Notes: generated by a model from the sequence alone, not told the origin. Counted from the first letter of the stretch, positions 43,459-53,288 are shown. The stretch is DNA of 58,531 bases from Acidimicrobiales bacterium (GCA_029263215.1 JAJCXY010000130.1:1-58531), one strand, 5' to 3'. Translations and numbers: made by a program.

Positions 43459-44625
43459 ATGAATGGCTTCGTCATCGCCAAGATCCGCGGGATCGAGATC
43501 CGCGTGAACTGGAGTGTGGTGGTGATCGGCGCGCTCGTTGCCTGGTCGCTGGCGGAGAACATCCTTCCCGAGGCGATCGAAGGCTACCGAACCGGCGAAT
43601 ACTGGACCGCGGGGGTTCTGGCCACGATCGCCTTCTTCGCCGCCCTCGTCGGCCATGAGATGGGACACTCTCTCGTAGCCATCAAGGCCGGAGTCAACGT
43701 CGAGGGCATCACACTCTGGCTCTTCGGAGGGGTGGCCGAACTCGATCGATCACCCGACTCACCGCGCGATGCACTCAGGATCGCGGCGGCCGGCCCCGCA
43801 GTGAGTGCCGTGATCGGAGTGGTGGCCCTACTCGTGTCGATCCCTACCGCTGGGCTCATCGGCTCCACTCTCGCGTGGTTCGGATTCATCAACCTCCTGC
43901 TCGCCGCCTTCAACCTCCTGCCCGCCATTCCGATGGACGGTGGCCGCATCTACCAGGCCCGGCTCTGGAGCAAGAACGGCAACGAGCACGAGGCCACCCG
44001 CAAGGCCTCCCAACTCGGCCACCGGATCGGTGGTGCCATGGTGATGCTGGGCGTCCTCGAGGTTCTCCTCGGCGGAACAATCGGTGGTTTCTGGCTGGTG
44101 ATGGTGGGCTGGTTCGTTCGCGAAGCCGCCCGGGCCGAGCTCCAGCACGCCGAAGTCGACCAGCCTCTTCGATCGATCGCGGTTTCGCAGGTGATGAGCC
44201 CAGACCCGGTGCGGGTCGGAGCGGAGACGATGATCACCGAGTTCATCCTCGGCTCCCTCCATCGAGGCCGTCACGCTTCCTACCCGGTTACCCGAGGCGG
44301 CATCGTCACCGGGCTCATCACCATTCGCCAGATCCAAGACGTCGAACCCGATGCCCGGTCCGACACCACCGTCGGCCAACTCGCCATTCCTCTCGACGAT
44401 GTCGTGATCGTCGAACCAGACAGCCCTGTCAGCGACTTACTCAACGAGCTCGGCCGCCGCCAGGACCGAAGAGCGCTGGTGTTCGACCAGGGCGAACTCG
44501 TCGGGATCGTCTCACCGAGCGACATCACCCGACTCATCACCGTGGTCGGCCTTCTCGGCCACGAGTCAGATCAGGCGAACCATCCCGCCCCGACCAAGGA
44601 AATCCCGCCATGTTCGACGAAGTGA
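43459..44625 (+). CDS. M50 site-2 protease with C-terminal CBS pair
   Basis: Intramembrane zinc metalloprotease of 388 residues. HEMGH (His66, Glu67, His70) in span 2 is the HExxH motif; NLLPAIPMDGGR with Asp160 provides the third ligand. Six or so spans (1-215) precede two CBS domains (about 235-375; VMSPDPVRVG, GIVSPSDITRL) that probably bind adenine nucleotides and control the protease. Its end overlaps the universal stress protein start by 16 nt. Substrates may be membrane-bound regulators. Confidence 0.92.
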   Translation: MNGFVIAKIRGIEIRVNWSVVVIGALVAWSLAENILPEAIEGYRTGEYWTAGVLATIAFFAALVGHEMGHSLVAIKAGVNVEGITLWLFGGVAELDRSPDSPRDALRIAAAGPAVSAVIGVVALLVSIPTAGLIGSTLAWFGFINLLLAAFNLLPAIPMDGGRIYQARLWSKNGNEHEATRKASQLGHRIGGAMVMLGVLEVLLGGTIGGFWLVMVGWFVREAARAELQHAEVDQPLRSIAVSQVMSPDPVRVGAETMITEFILGSLHRGRHASYPVTRGGIVTGLITIRQIQDVEPDARSDTTVGQLAIPLDDVVIVEPDSPVSDLLNELGRRQDRRALVFDQGELVGIVSPSDITRLITVVGLLGHESDQANHPAPTKEIPPCSTK

Positions 44626-45443
44626 TCGTGCCCCTCGATGGCTCCAAAGCCTCGGCCCGGGCCCTGCGCCCGGCGAGTGCCGTTGCCCGCTACCTCGACA
44701 TTCCGATGAGAGTCGTGGCCTTCCATCCCCCCACCGAAACCGGCGACGAACTCACACGAACCGTGTGCGGCCAGGTCGACACGATCGGTGTGATCGAACG
44801 CGTGATCCAGGTCGAGCCGGCCGACGGGCCAGTGGAGGAGGCTCTCATCTCCCTGCTCAGCGATCACCTCCACGCCCTCGTCGTGATGAGCACCCACGGC
44901 TACGGCCGCAGCGCCGCCTTGCTCGGAAGTGTCGCCAACCAGCTGCTGGCCCAGACCGGCGCACCCGTGCTTCTGATCGGCCCCCGGTGCGACATCTCCC
45001 GCTTCCGCCTCCACGGCCCGATGATCATCGCGGCCGACGGCTCCGACTACAGCCGGGCCGTGCTCGACATGGCCGCAGACGTCACCAAGCTGTTCGACTT
45101 CGAGCCATCGGTGGTGAACGTGCTCGACCCGTCGACGACCCAGAGGCTCGACCGGGCCCGCACCGGATCCGGCGGTCAGGACGTACCCCGCGACTCGATG
45201 CTGGCACACCGCTATGCCGCCGATCTTGGTGCCTCGCTCGGCCGATCCGACATCGACTATCGCGTACTCCACGATCGCGACCCGGCGAAGGCCATCGTGA
45301 AACGGGCCGTCGATGGCGATGCCACCCTCGTGGCGATGGCCACCCACGCCCGCTCGGGACTCAAACGGCTGGCATTGGGCAGCGTCACCTCCGACGTGAT
45401 CGGTAACGCACCCTGCCCGGTTCTGGCCGTGGCGCCCGCCTGA
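44610..45443 (+). CDS. Universal stress protein, two USP domains
   Basis: A 277-residue protein starting at ATG 44610 with tandem USP domains (about 1-135 and 140-277). The first carries VPLDGSKAS and the nucleotide-binding GSVANQLLAQTGAPVLLIG; the second ends GSVTSDVIGNAPCPVLAVAP, both close to the ATP-binding G-2x-G-9x-G(S/T) pattern. The overlap with the M50-CBS gene suggests they act together. It is convergent with a DMGDH-like gene 17 nt away. Confidence 0.9.
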   Translation: MFDEVIVPLDGSKASARALRPASAVARYLDIPMRVVAFHPPTETGDELTRTVCGQVDTIGVIERVIQVEPADGPVEEALISLLSDHLHALVVMSTHGYGRSAALLGSVANQLLAQTGAPVLLIGPRCDISRFRLHGPMIIAADGSDYSRAVLDMAADVTKLFDFEPSVVNVLDPSTTQRLDRARTGSGGQDVPRDSMLAHRYAADLGASLGRSDIDYRVLHDRDPAKAIVKRAVDGDATLVAMATHARSGLKRLALGSVTSDVIGNAPCPVLAVAPA

Positions 45444-45460
45444 CCGACACCCTCCCCCGA

Positions 45461-47905
45461 TCAGAGGTGCACGCGCTCGTTTCGCGGGTCGTACCAGCTA
45501 CGGATGGAGGTCGAGACCGGCACGTGGCGCCCCCCGATGTTGACTTCCCACGACCCGGCGTCGAGCCACTCCTTCGTCACCGCATCGTCGTGGCTGACAT
45601 AACCCATGGCACAACAGCGGTTCTGGGTGGCACTCCACATGGATGAAGAGATTCGACCAACCCCGACGCCGTCGCGGTAGATCGGCTCATCGTGGTAAGT
45701 GAGCAGATCCGGGTCGTCGATTCGGAACTGGATCAGGCGCTTGCGTCGGGTTTCGCCGCGCTGGGTCTCCAGCGCGGCCTTCCCGATGAATTCGGTGTTC
45801 TTGTCCCAGGCGATGGCAAACCCGAGGCCGGCCTCAAGCGGTGTGTCCTCATCGGTGATGTCGTGGCCCCAGTGGCGCATCCCGGCCTCGAGCCGGAGCG
45901 AATTCATGGCGTGATAGCCCGCTTGGACCAGGCCATGACCCTCGCCGGCGGCAACTATTGCGTCGTAGACCACGACGGCGTCGTCGTTGGCGATGTAGAG
46001 CTCCCAGCCGAGTTCGCCCACATAGCTCATCCTCATCGCGGTGACGTCTCGCCCCGCCACCGTGATCCGCTGGCACGTTCCGAACGCGAATCCGTCGTTG
46101 GACAGATCGGCGTCGGTGAGCTGGGACAGCACGGTCCGGGCGTTGGGACCCATCAGGCCCAGCATCGCCATCTGGTGGGTGACATTGGTGATGTTCACCC
46201 CGAACTCACGGCTCTGACGCCTCAGCCAGGTCCAGTCTCGCAGTTCGGCCGCCGCCGCGGTCACGACGAAGAAGGCATTCTCTCCGGTGCGGGTGACAGT
46301 GAGGTCGGCTTCGATCCCGCCTCTCTCGTTGCACCACTGGGTGTAGATCGCCTTGCCGACCGGAGCGTCGATATCGGCCACACTCACCCGGTTGAGAGCG
46401 GCGAGGGCATCGGGACCCTTCACGACGAACTTGGCGAAAGAGGTCTGGTCGAAGAGACCCACGGCCTCCCTCGTGCCCACGCACTCCGCGACCATGTTGT
46501 CGTGCCAGTTCTGCTTGCCGTAGGAGTATTCGTACTCCTTCGTCTGGCCCTCGTTGGCGAACCAGTTGGGCCTCTCCCAGCCCACCATCTCACCGAACAC
46601 TCCTCCTGCAGAGTCGAGGCGGTCGTGAAGCGGCGACAGATGGACTCCGCGGGCGCTCTCGTATTGCCGGTAGGGCCAATGCATGGCGTAGAGCAGGCCG
46701 AGGCTTTCCGGTATCCGATCGGTGAGGTATTGCTCATCTGACTGGAAGCGTCGGGCTCGGCGGATGTCGACGGAATTGAGATCCATGGGCGGATGCTTGT
46801 CGGCTATCCAGTCGGCCATCACCCAGCCCACGCCTCCACCGGATTGGAGGCCGACAGAGTTGAAGCCCGCGGCCACGTAGCAGCCATCGACCTCCGGAGC
46901 CTCACCCAGGTAGTAGATGCCGTCGGGGGTGAACGACTCCGGGCCGTTGAAGAAGAGCTGGAGGCCGACCTCGCCCAGCGCAGGCACGCGATGAGTGGCC
47001 CTTTCGAATATCGGCCCTACGTGGTCCCAGTCCTCAGGGAGGGTCTGGAAGCTGAAATCGCGCGGCACTTGGTCGGTGCGCCAGATCTTGCCCCGCGGCT
47101 CGAAGAAGCCGGCCATGATCTTGCCGGTCTCCTCCTTGAAGTAGGTGTGGTTGCCGGGGTCTCGGAGAACGGGCGTGGTGGTATCCATGCCTTCGAGAGG
47201 TTCGGTGACGATGTAGAAGTGTTCGCAGGGCTGAAGGGGCACGTTGACCCCGATCTGGGCGGCCAGGTGACGCGTCCACATGCCGGTGGCGAGCACCACG
47301 ATCTCGGCTTCGATCTCTCCCTGTTCGGTGACGACGCCGGTGATCTTGCCGTTGGCCGCCTTGAGTTGGGTGACGGCCACGTTCTCGATGATCGTCGCTC
47401 CTCGAGCTTTGGCCCCCTTGGCCAATGCCATCGTGGTGTCGACCGGCGAGGTCTGTCCGTCCTTCGGCACGTAGAGGGCACCGACAAGATCGTCGGTACG
47501 GACGAGCGGCCAACGCTCGGAAAGCTCATCGAGGCTGATCTCCCGAGTCCCGACGTCGAAGGCCTCGGCCATGGTTGCCCCGCGGAGAATCTCTTCCCAG
47601 CGCTCCTCGTTGTCGGCTACCAGGATCGAGCCGGGGAGGCGAAGGCCCGTGGCCTGACCCGTCTCGTCCTCGAGCTCCTCGAAGAGGCGGGTGGAGTATG
47701 TGGCAAGCCGGGTGAGCGAGTGAGTGGCCTTGAGTTGGGTGACGAGGCCGGCCGCGTGCCAGGTGGTGCCGCACGTGAGGGAGCCCTGCTCGAGCACCAC
47801 GACATCGGTGATGTCGCGACGGGTGAGGTGATAGGCGATGCTGCATCCGATGATGCCCCCGCCGATCACAACGACCTGGGCTCGGTCAGGCTGGGTGGTC
47901 ACCAT
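45461..47905 (-). CDS. Second dimethylglycine/sarcosine dehydrogenase-like flavoprotein with GcvT domain
   Basis: A 814-residue paralogue of the protein at 38941-41364, with dinucleotide motif VVVIGGGIIGCSIAYHL, flavinylation His50 in CGTTWHAAGLVT and a C-terminal GcvT domain (MSYVGELGWELY). N-terminal halves are clearly related but not near-identical, so substrates may differ. It stands alone behind an inverted repeat (47952-47968) and ends 17 nt from the convergent universal stress gene. No ETF or serine hydroxymethyltransferase is adjacent. The start codon ATG 47905 has no strong ribosome-binding site. Confidence 0.88.
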   Translation of the reverse strand: MVTTQPDRAQVVVIGGGIIGCSIAYHLTRRDITDVVVLEQGSLTCGTTWHAAGLVTQLKATHSLTRLATYSTRLFEELEDETGQATGLRLPGSILVADNEERWEEILRGATMAEAFDVGTREISLDELSERWPLVRTDDLVGALYVPKDGQTSPVDTTMALAKGAKARGATIIENVAVTQLKAANGKITGVVTEQGEIEAEIVVLATGMWTRHLAAQIGVNVPLQPCEHFYIVTEPLEGMDTTTPVLRDPGNHTYFKEETGKIMAGFFEPRGKIWRTDQVPRDFSFQTLPEDWDHVGPIFERATHRVPALGEVGLQLFFNGPESFTPDGIYYLGEAPEVDGCYVAAGFNSVGLQSGGGVGWVMADWIADKHPPMDLNSVDIRRARRFQSDEQYLTDRIPESLGLLYAMHWPYRQYESARGVHLSPLHDRLDSAGGVFGEMVGWERPNWFANEGQTKEYEYSYGKQNWHDNMVAECVGTREAVGLFDQTSFAKFVVKGPDALAALNRVSVADIDAPVGKAIYTQWCNERGGIEADLTVTRTGENAFFVVTAAAAELRDWTWLRRQSREFGVNITNVTHQMAMLGLMGPNARTVLSQLTDADLSNDGFAFGTCQRITVAGRDVTAMRMSYVGELGWELYIANDDAVVVYDAIVAAGEGHGLVQAGYHAMNSLRLEAGMRHWGHDITDEDTPLEAGLGFAIAWDKNTEFIGKAALETQRGETRRKRLIQFRIDDPDLLTYHDEPIYRDGVGVGRISSSMWSATQNRCCAMGYVSHDDAVTKEWLDAGSWEVNIGGRHVPVSTSIRSWYDPRNERVHL

Positions 47906-47951
47906 CAGGCATTCCGGCTCTCGTCCGACCCGAGCTCGCGCCCGGCGTCAC

Positions 47952-47968
47952 TCTCGGTTGGTCCGAGA
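47952..47968. promoter_or_regulatory. Inverted repeat upstream of the second DMGDH-like gene
   Basis: TCTCGG-TTGGT-CCGAGA is a perfect 6-bp inverted repeat with a 5-nt centre, 47 nt before the dehydrogenase start. It partly overlaps a possible minus-strand -10 (TAATGT, 47973-47968). It may be an operator, but no dedicated regulator is adjacent and it differs from the IclR palindrome. Confidence 0.35.
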
Positions 47969-48030
47969 CATTAGTGGCCATCCCACGGTGCCTTGTCATC
48001 CAGGACCCGTGGCGAACCACCGAGACCGAA

Positions 48031-48867
48031 TCAGACGATCAAGGTGGCCAGGTGATCGAGGATCGGCATGAGTTCGTCGCGTGGCGCGGAGGGCAGTGCG
48101 AACGCCACCCGGTCGAGTCCACCCTCGGTGAGGGCCGAGAGTTCGTCTCGATCGGTGGGGCCGTAGTAGAGAGAAACTTCGATCTCCTCACGATCACGAC
48201 CGACCTTCTCACACTCCTCTTCGAGGATCGGAAGCTGATCCAGGATGCTGCCGTCGCGGCCTCCGATCGGGATCCAACCGTTGCCGTAGCGAGCGGCGCG
48301 ACGCGGACCGTGAGGAGCACCGCCACCCACATGGATCGGGGGATGGGGGCGCTGGACGGGCTTGGGATTGGCGTGGATCGGATCGAAATCGACGAGCTCT
48401 CCGTGATACTCGGCCGGATCATCGGCCCAGATCGCCTTCATGGCCTCTACCCGTTCTCGCATCAGTTTCCAGCGCGTGGAGGCGTCGGTGCCGTGGTTCT
48501 CCATCTCCTCGACGTTCCAGCCACTACCGATACCGAACATGAAGCGCCCGGCCGACACGACATCGAGGCTCGCCACCTCTTTCGCGGTGATGATCGGATC
48601 GCGCTCGATGAGTAGGCAGATGCCCGTCGCCACCTTGAGCGTGGTGGTGGCCGACGCCATGGCGGTGAGGGCGACGAAGGGATCGAGTGTGTCGTAGTAC
48701 ATCTGGGGTAGCTCGGCGCCACCCGGCCATGGCGAGCGGCGCTCGGCTGGGATATGGGTGTGCTCGGCCACCCATATCGACTCGAACCCTCTCTCCTCGA
48801 GAGCCACACCAAGCGCCGCGGGCGCCATCGTGTAGGCGGTCGGGAAGATACAGACCCCGTAATGCAT
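48031..48867 (-). CDS. LLM-class F420-dependent oxidoreductase
   Basis: TIM-barrel oxidoreductase of the luciferase-like monooxygenase family, 278 residues. Characteristic stretches are GVCIFPTAYTM, SIWVAEHTHIP, TGICLLIERDPIITAKEVAS, FMFGIGSGWNVEEMENHG and HPPIHVGGGAP. These fit F420-dependent actinobacterial members, though FMN-dependent ones share the fold. It starts 12 nt after smc and ends 125 nt before the second DMGDH-like gene. The substrate is unknown. Confidence 0.88.
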   Translation of the reverse strand: MHYGVCIFPTAYTMAPAALGVALEERGFESIWVAEHTHIPAERRSPWPGGAELPQMYYDTLDPFVALTAMASATTTLKVATGICLLIERDPIITAKEVASLDVVSAGRFMFGIGSGWNVEEMENHGTDASTRWKLMRERVEAMKAIWADDPAEYHGELVDFDPIHANPKPVQRPHPPIHVGGGAPHGPRRAARYGNGWIPIGGRDGSILDQLPILEEECEKVGRDREEIEVSLYYGPTDRDELSALTEGGLDRVAFALPSAPRDELMPILDHLATLIV

Positions 48868-48879
48868 GTCGATCCTCTG

Positions 48880-51800
48880 TCAGGCGGCGGTCTCCGCCAC
48901 CCTCTCGCTCACAACCCGGCTCGACCCTCCGGGCTTCATCGAAACTCCATAGAGGCAGTCGGCCGCCTCCATGGTGCGCTTCTGATGACTCACCAACAAG
49001 AGTTGGGCATCGGCGCGGAACTCCTCGACCAGCGAGAGGAAGCGATGGAGGTTGACATCGTCGAGGGCGGCCTCGACCTCGTCCATCACGTAGAACGGTG
49101 AGGGCCGGCTGCGGAAAACCGCGAAGAGGAATGCCAGAGCCGTGAGAGTGCGCTCGCCACCTGAGAGCAGCGACAACTTACGTACGTTCTTGCCCGACGG
49201 GCGAGCACTGATCTCGATGCCGGTGTTTAGCAGGTCGTCGGGCTGGGTGAGCGCAATCGAGCCCTGGCCACCCGGGAAGAGGGTCTCGAAGAGTTCGGTG
49301 AAGTTGACCGACACATCGGCGAAAGCGCCGGCGAAGACCGACACGATCTCCTCGTCGATCGAGGTGATCACCTTCGACAGTTCGCGGCGGGTCGAGCGGA
49401 TGTCGTCGAGCTGTCCCTGCAAGAAGTTGTGACGCTCCTGCAGTGCTTGGTACTCCTCGAGAGCCAGGGGGTTGACCGGTCCCATGATGTCGAGTTCGGA
49501 CTCGAGTTGCTGAGCCCGACGGTCGGCGGCGATCCCATCGACGAGTTCGGGGCAGGGGGCCGACACCGCCACATCGGGGGCGATGTGGTGATCGGCCCGC
49601 AACCGATCGACGGAGGTCTGCAGACGGGTGCGGAGTTCGGCTTCCTCCACTTCGGCCTTGGCCGAGGAGTCACGAAGCGCCTCGAGCTGCTTCTCGGCCT
49701 CGCCCCGGGCGCGGCGCAGGGTGTCGAGTCGGCTGGTGATCTCCTGAGCTGCCTGAGATTGCCGACGGCGACGTTCACGCACATCGCCGAGGCGATCATC
49801 GACCACCGCGGCTCGCACCAGCACCGAGGAGGCGAGACTAGCCAGGACCTCGGCGCGCCGATCGAGTTCGATTCGCTGGCCTTCCGCGGCGGCACGCTTG
49901 TCGGCGTCGCGTTCAAGCCGACTGTCGAGCTCACCGAGCCTTGTGGTCAGCGACGTGCGGCGTTCGTCGAGCCCCGCGGTTCGGATCTCGACATCGGATC
50001 GCAGGGACCCCACCGAAGCGGACCTTTCCTCCATCTCGGCGCGAGCGATGACCAGGCGTCGACCATTTTCCAGCAGCTCATGCTCGGCTGCCTCGAGGGA
50101 GGGCAACAGGCGTTCCAGCTCCGAGACCCGCTCGGCCTCGCGTTGGAGCCGGGTTGTGAGTTCGTCGAACCGGCTCTGGAGGCCGTCGGCTTCGGTGACG
50201 ATGTCGCGTCGATCGGCCTCGGTGCGCTGGAGTGCGTCTGCCGCGGCGGTGAGTCCCGAATCGATGGCGTCGAGCCGCTCGGCGAGTTCGACAGCACGCG
50301 CTCCGCGGCGGTCGAGTTCTCGTCGAGCCGCCGTGGCGGCGTCGACAGTCTCGACGCAGATCTCGCGGGTTGCCTCCACACGCTCCTCGGCTTCGGCCAG
50401 AGCGGCACCGGTAGCTCCGGTGCTTCCCCCGCCGATGCGCCATCCCGTCGGGCCGAAGCGATCGCCGTCACGGGTGACGACCACCGAGGTGGGGCGAGCA
50501 ATCGCAGCATCGGCTGCGGCGGCCCAATCGCCCTCGACGACCACGATGTCGCCCACCAACACATCTAGAAGGGCATCGACTCCGTCGATGGTTCCCTTCA
50601 CGTGATCTCGCACCAGCTCGCCGGTAGATGTTGCCGCGGTGGTGGACTTGTCGATACCAAGCGCGAGAACGGCTCCGGCTCCGTGGCCCGCGGTGAGCTC
50701 GGCCAGAGCCCTCCGAGCCGAATCCGGGTTGTCGACCACCACAGCACCCAGCGCTTCCCCGGCTGCCGATTCGAAAGCCGCTTCCCAGCCCGGCTCGACC
50801 GCCACAAGGTCGAGGAGGGTACCGAGCACGCCGTCGACATCAGCGAGCCGAGCCGCGCCCGAACGGGCCCGAGCCTCATCGAGGGCAAGCGTGAGCGCCT
50901 CGGCGCGAGCCACCCAGCGATGGTGCTCGGCCTCGGCCTCGCTCTGGACAGCAACGAGAGCGGCGAGGTCGTCGGACCCCTCGACTCGCGCTGCCTCGGC
51001 GCCCTCGTGGGCGGCCACGAGGGGCTCTTCTTCATCGTGGAGTGCGCCGAGGTCGGAGCGACACTCAGCGGACGCGGCCTCGAGTATCTGGCGGCGCGCA
51101 GACAGCTCCACCAGGCGAGCCTCCAGCCGATCCGACTCGCCTGTGTCGCGCTGGATCGATGCCCGGAGCGCGCCCAACTCTCCTCGGATCTCGGCGGCCT
51201 GACCCGACGGGACCGCCACACCCTCACCCCACTCCTCTTCGAAGGCGACGCGATCCGCGGCCAACTCCGCCTCGGACTCGCCGAGGCGCGCCACGTCGGG
51301 CTGGAGTTGTTGGAGCTCGGCGGTGACGATGGAAAGGTCTTCGCGAACTCGCGCCGCCTCAGCTTCGAGATTGGCGATGACGGCTCGGTCGGCGAATGCA
51401 GACCGGTCGCGTTCGACCCCACGCGCCCGCTCGGTCATCACCGCGGTGAGACCCCTGGCCCGTTCGCGCATCGACTCCAACCGGACGAGGGTGTCGCCGA
51501 GGTCGTCGCCGCCGTGCTCCGCAAGACGGCGCTCGTCGGTGCTCACATCGGAATCGAGGCTCTCGACCTGTTGGCGGGTGGATCGCTCGCGTTGGACGCG
51601 CGACGCGCGCAGCTCGCCGTTGGCTTGCAGTCGACCACGCAGGTCGGCCACTTCGCGGCCCGCGAGATGAACTCGCAGGGCCGTGAGTTCTTCGATGAGA
51701 TCGCCGTGGCGACGGGCTGCTTCGGCCTGCTTTTCGAGAGGCCGCAGCTGGCGCCGTACTTCACGCATCAGGTCCTTCACCCGCGTGAGGTCGCCATCGG

Positions 51801-52350
51801 AGGCAGTGAGGCGACGCTCGGCACGATCCTTGCGCTTGCGGTACTTGAGGACGCCGGCGGCTTCTTCGATTATCGCCCGACGATCCTCGGGCCGAGCGTT
51901 GAGAACCGCGTCGATCTGGCCCTGCGAAACGATCACATGCTGCTGGCGACCGACGCCGCCATCGGACAACAATTCGGTGATGTCGAGGAGGCGACAGGGC
52001 ACGCCATTGATCGCGTACTCGGAGTCGCCACTGCGAAACAGGGTGCGGGTGATCTTCACCTCGCTGAACTCCACGGGCAGGGTGCGCGAGTGGTTGTCGA
52101 TCGTGAGCGAGACCTCGGCCCGGCCGAGGGCGGCCTTGCCGGTGGTGCCGGCAAATATCACGTCGTCCATCTTCCCGGAACGCACAGAGCTCGGTGCCTG
52201 GGCACCGAGAACCCAAGCGATGGCATCGACCACATTCGACTTGCCACTTCCGTTGGGGCCGACGACGACGGTGACGCCGGGCTCGAGATCGATCGACGAC
52301 GCATCGGCGAACGACTTGAACCCTTTCAGCGTGAGATTCTTGAGATGCAT
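48880..52350 (-). CDS. smc: Chromosome segregation ATPase SMC
   Basis: Core subunit of the bacterial condensin, 1156 residues. Walker A GPNGSGKS lies at 31-38, a first coiled coil runs to about 500, a hinge domain follows (about 500-640, with LGIDKSTTAATSTGELVRDHV), then a second coiled coil, and the ATPase half with signature LLSGGERTL near 1060 and Walker B FYVMDEVEAALDD near 1085. The order rnc-fpg-smc is the canonical one. A 104-bp gap precedes it and probably holds a promoter; I could not define the hexamers. Confidence 0.95.
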   Translation of the reverse strand: MHLKNLTLKGFKSFADASSIDLEPGVTVVVGPNGSGKSNVVDAIAWVLGAQAPSSVRSGKMDDVIFAGTTGKAALGRAEVSLTIDNHSRTLPVEFSEVKITRTLFRSGDSEYAINGVPCRLLDITELLSDGGVGRQQHVIVSQGQIDAVLNARPEDRRAIIEEAAGVLKYRKRKDRAERRLTASDGDLTRVKDLMREVRRQLRPLEKQAEAARRHGDLIEELTALRVHLAGREVADLRGRLQANGELRASRVQRERSTRQQVESLDSDVSTDERRLAEHGGDDLGDTLVRLESMRERARGLTAVMTERARGVERDRSAFADRAVIANLEAEAARVREDLSIVTAELQQLQPDVARLGESEAELAADRVAFEEEWGEGVAVPSGQAAEIRGELGALRASIQRDTGESDRLEARLVELSARRQILEAASAECRSDLGALHDEEEPLVAAHEGAEAARVEGSDDLAALVAVQSEAEAEHHRWVARAEALTLALDEARARSGAARLADVDGVLGTLLDLVAVEPGWEAAFESAAGEALGAVVVDNPDSARRALAELTAGHGAGAVLALGIDKSTTAATSTGELVRDHVKGTIDGVDALLDVLVGDIVVVEGDWAAAADAAIARPTSVVVTRDGDRFGPTGWRIGGGSTGATGAALAEAEERVEATREICVETVDAATAARRELDRRGARAVELAERLDAIDSGLTAAADALQRTEADRRDIVTEADGLQSRFDELTTRLQREAERVSELERLLPSLEAAEHELLENGRRLVIARAEMEERSASVGSLRSDVEIRTAGLDERRTSLTTRLGELDSRLERDADKRAAAEGQRIELDRRAEVLASLASSVLVRAAVVDDRLGDVRERRRRQSQAAQEITSRLDTLRRARGEAEKQLEALRDSSAKAEVEEAELRTRLQTSVDRLRADHHIAPDVAVSAPCPELVDGIAADRRAQQLESELDIMGPVNPLALEEYQALQERHNFLQGQLDDIRSTRRELSKVITSIDEEIVSVFAGAFADVSVNFTELFETLFPGGQGSIALTQPDDLLNTGIEISARPSGKNVRKLSLLSGGERTLTALAFLFAVFRSRPSPFYVMDEVEAALDDVNLHRFLSLVEEFRADAQLLLVSHQKRTMEAADCLYGVSMKPGGSSRVVSERVAETAA

Positions 52351-52454
52351 CGAGTCGAACTTAGCAACCCGAATTACATACGTGTAGTCCCTTGCCTGTG
52401 GATTCCTTGTGGAAAGATTCCGGAGCGACCGAAATATCTCTCATTCAGGAGCGC

Positions 52455-53288
52455 TCAGACCTGGGTATCGCAGTAGTAAGTCCACACTCCGCCGAACTTG
52501 GCCCGCTGGATCGGGAGCCTACTTCTGCCACTCAACTGGCCGTTCTTGCCCCACACCTCCAGATGGTCGGCGAACTCGCCCGGAACTCCGAACGGATCGA
52601 CGAACACGCGCTCAGGCACCGAGGTCCCCCGATACTTGATGGCATCGTGGAGCTTCCCCACGAGCGCGCGATGCAGGCGGCGGATCTCCTGACTCGACAA
52701 GGTGTCGCTGAACCGGTCGTAACGGAGACCAGCCTCGTAGAGGATCTCGTCGGCGTAGATGTTGCCGATACCCACCACGAATTTGCGGTCGGTGATCAGC
52801 GTCTTGAGCTTGGTGTGACGCTGAAGTAGTTCGCGGCCGAACGCAGTCCACGACACGGGTTCATCCACGGGATCGAGGCCGTAATCCTCGAGCTCGGGGA
52901 GCTCATCGGCCAGAGCATCGGAGTCGACCACGAACATCTCCGCTGTGCCTTCGGGGTCGACGAGCCGGAGCTGGCCGTGTTGGGTGAAGGTGATCACCAC
53001 CTCGGTGTTGGCCTCAACGGCGTCCTTGTTGGCGTGGCGGCGAAGTGAGCCGGACGAACCAAGATCGACCACGAGAGTGGAATCACCGTCGAACACGATC
53101 GTTATGTAGAGACCCTCACGACGGACCCCCACGATCTTCATCTCGTCGAGTTGGCTGGTGAAGGCCTTGCGGTTCTTGTAGCGACCGAGCACTTTCATGC
53201 TGGCAGCCTCGACCGTCTTCACCTTTTTGCCGACCAGGTCGCGATCGAGCTCTCGTCGCGTTGTCTCGACCTCGGGCAATTCAAACAT
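52455..53288 (-). CDS. Fpg/MutM-like protein lacking catalytic residues
   Basis: Occupies the mutM place between rnc and smc, 277 residues. It starts MFELPEVETTRR, so the catalytic N-terminal Pro of Fpg (PELPEVET) is Phe2. The catalytic Lys of the RRxxKY segment is replaced (VRREGLYITI), and the damage-probing Met of HLGMSG is Ser (DLGSSG). The helix-two-turn-helix (VGIGNIYADEILYEAGLR) is intact. The zinc finger has lost three of four cysteines: CRVC is SGRS and the final CxxC is YCDTQ. It may bind damaged DNA without excising it. Start ATG overlaps the rnc stop by one base. A truly different glycosylase mechanism cannot be ruled out. Confidence 0.8.
   Translation of the reverse strand: MFELPEVETTRRELDRDLVGKKVKTVEAASMKVLGRYKNRKAFTSQLDEMKIVGVRREGLYITIVFDGDSTLVVDLGSSGSLRRHANKDAVEANTEVVITFTQHGQLRLVDPEGTAEMFVVDSDALADELPELEDYGLDPVDEPVSWTAFGRELLQRHTKLKTLITDRKFVVGIGNIYADEILYEAGLRYDRFSDTLSSQEIRRLHRALVGKLHDAIKYRGTSVPERVFVDPFGVPGEFADHLEVWGKNGQLSGRSRLPIQRAKFGGVWTYYCDTQV

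Noticed and set aside
46793..47974. A 393-codon plus-strand frame opposite the second DMGDH-like gene
   Set aside because: Same reason: antisense shadow with no domain, and the minus frame encodes a clear family.
47983..48012. CCACGG...CCGTGG inverted repeat as a terminator for the LLM gene
   Set aside because: The stem is only 6 bp with an 18-nt loop and no U-tract.
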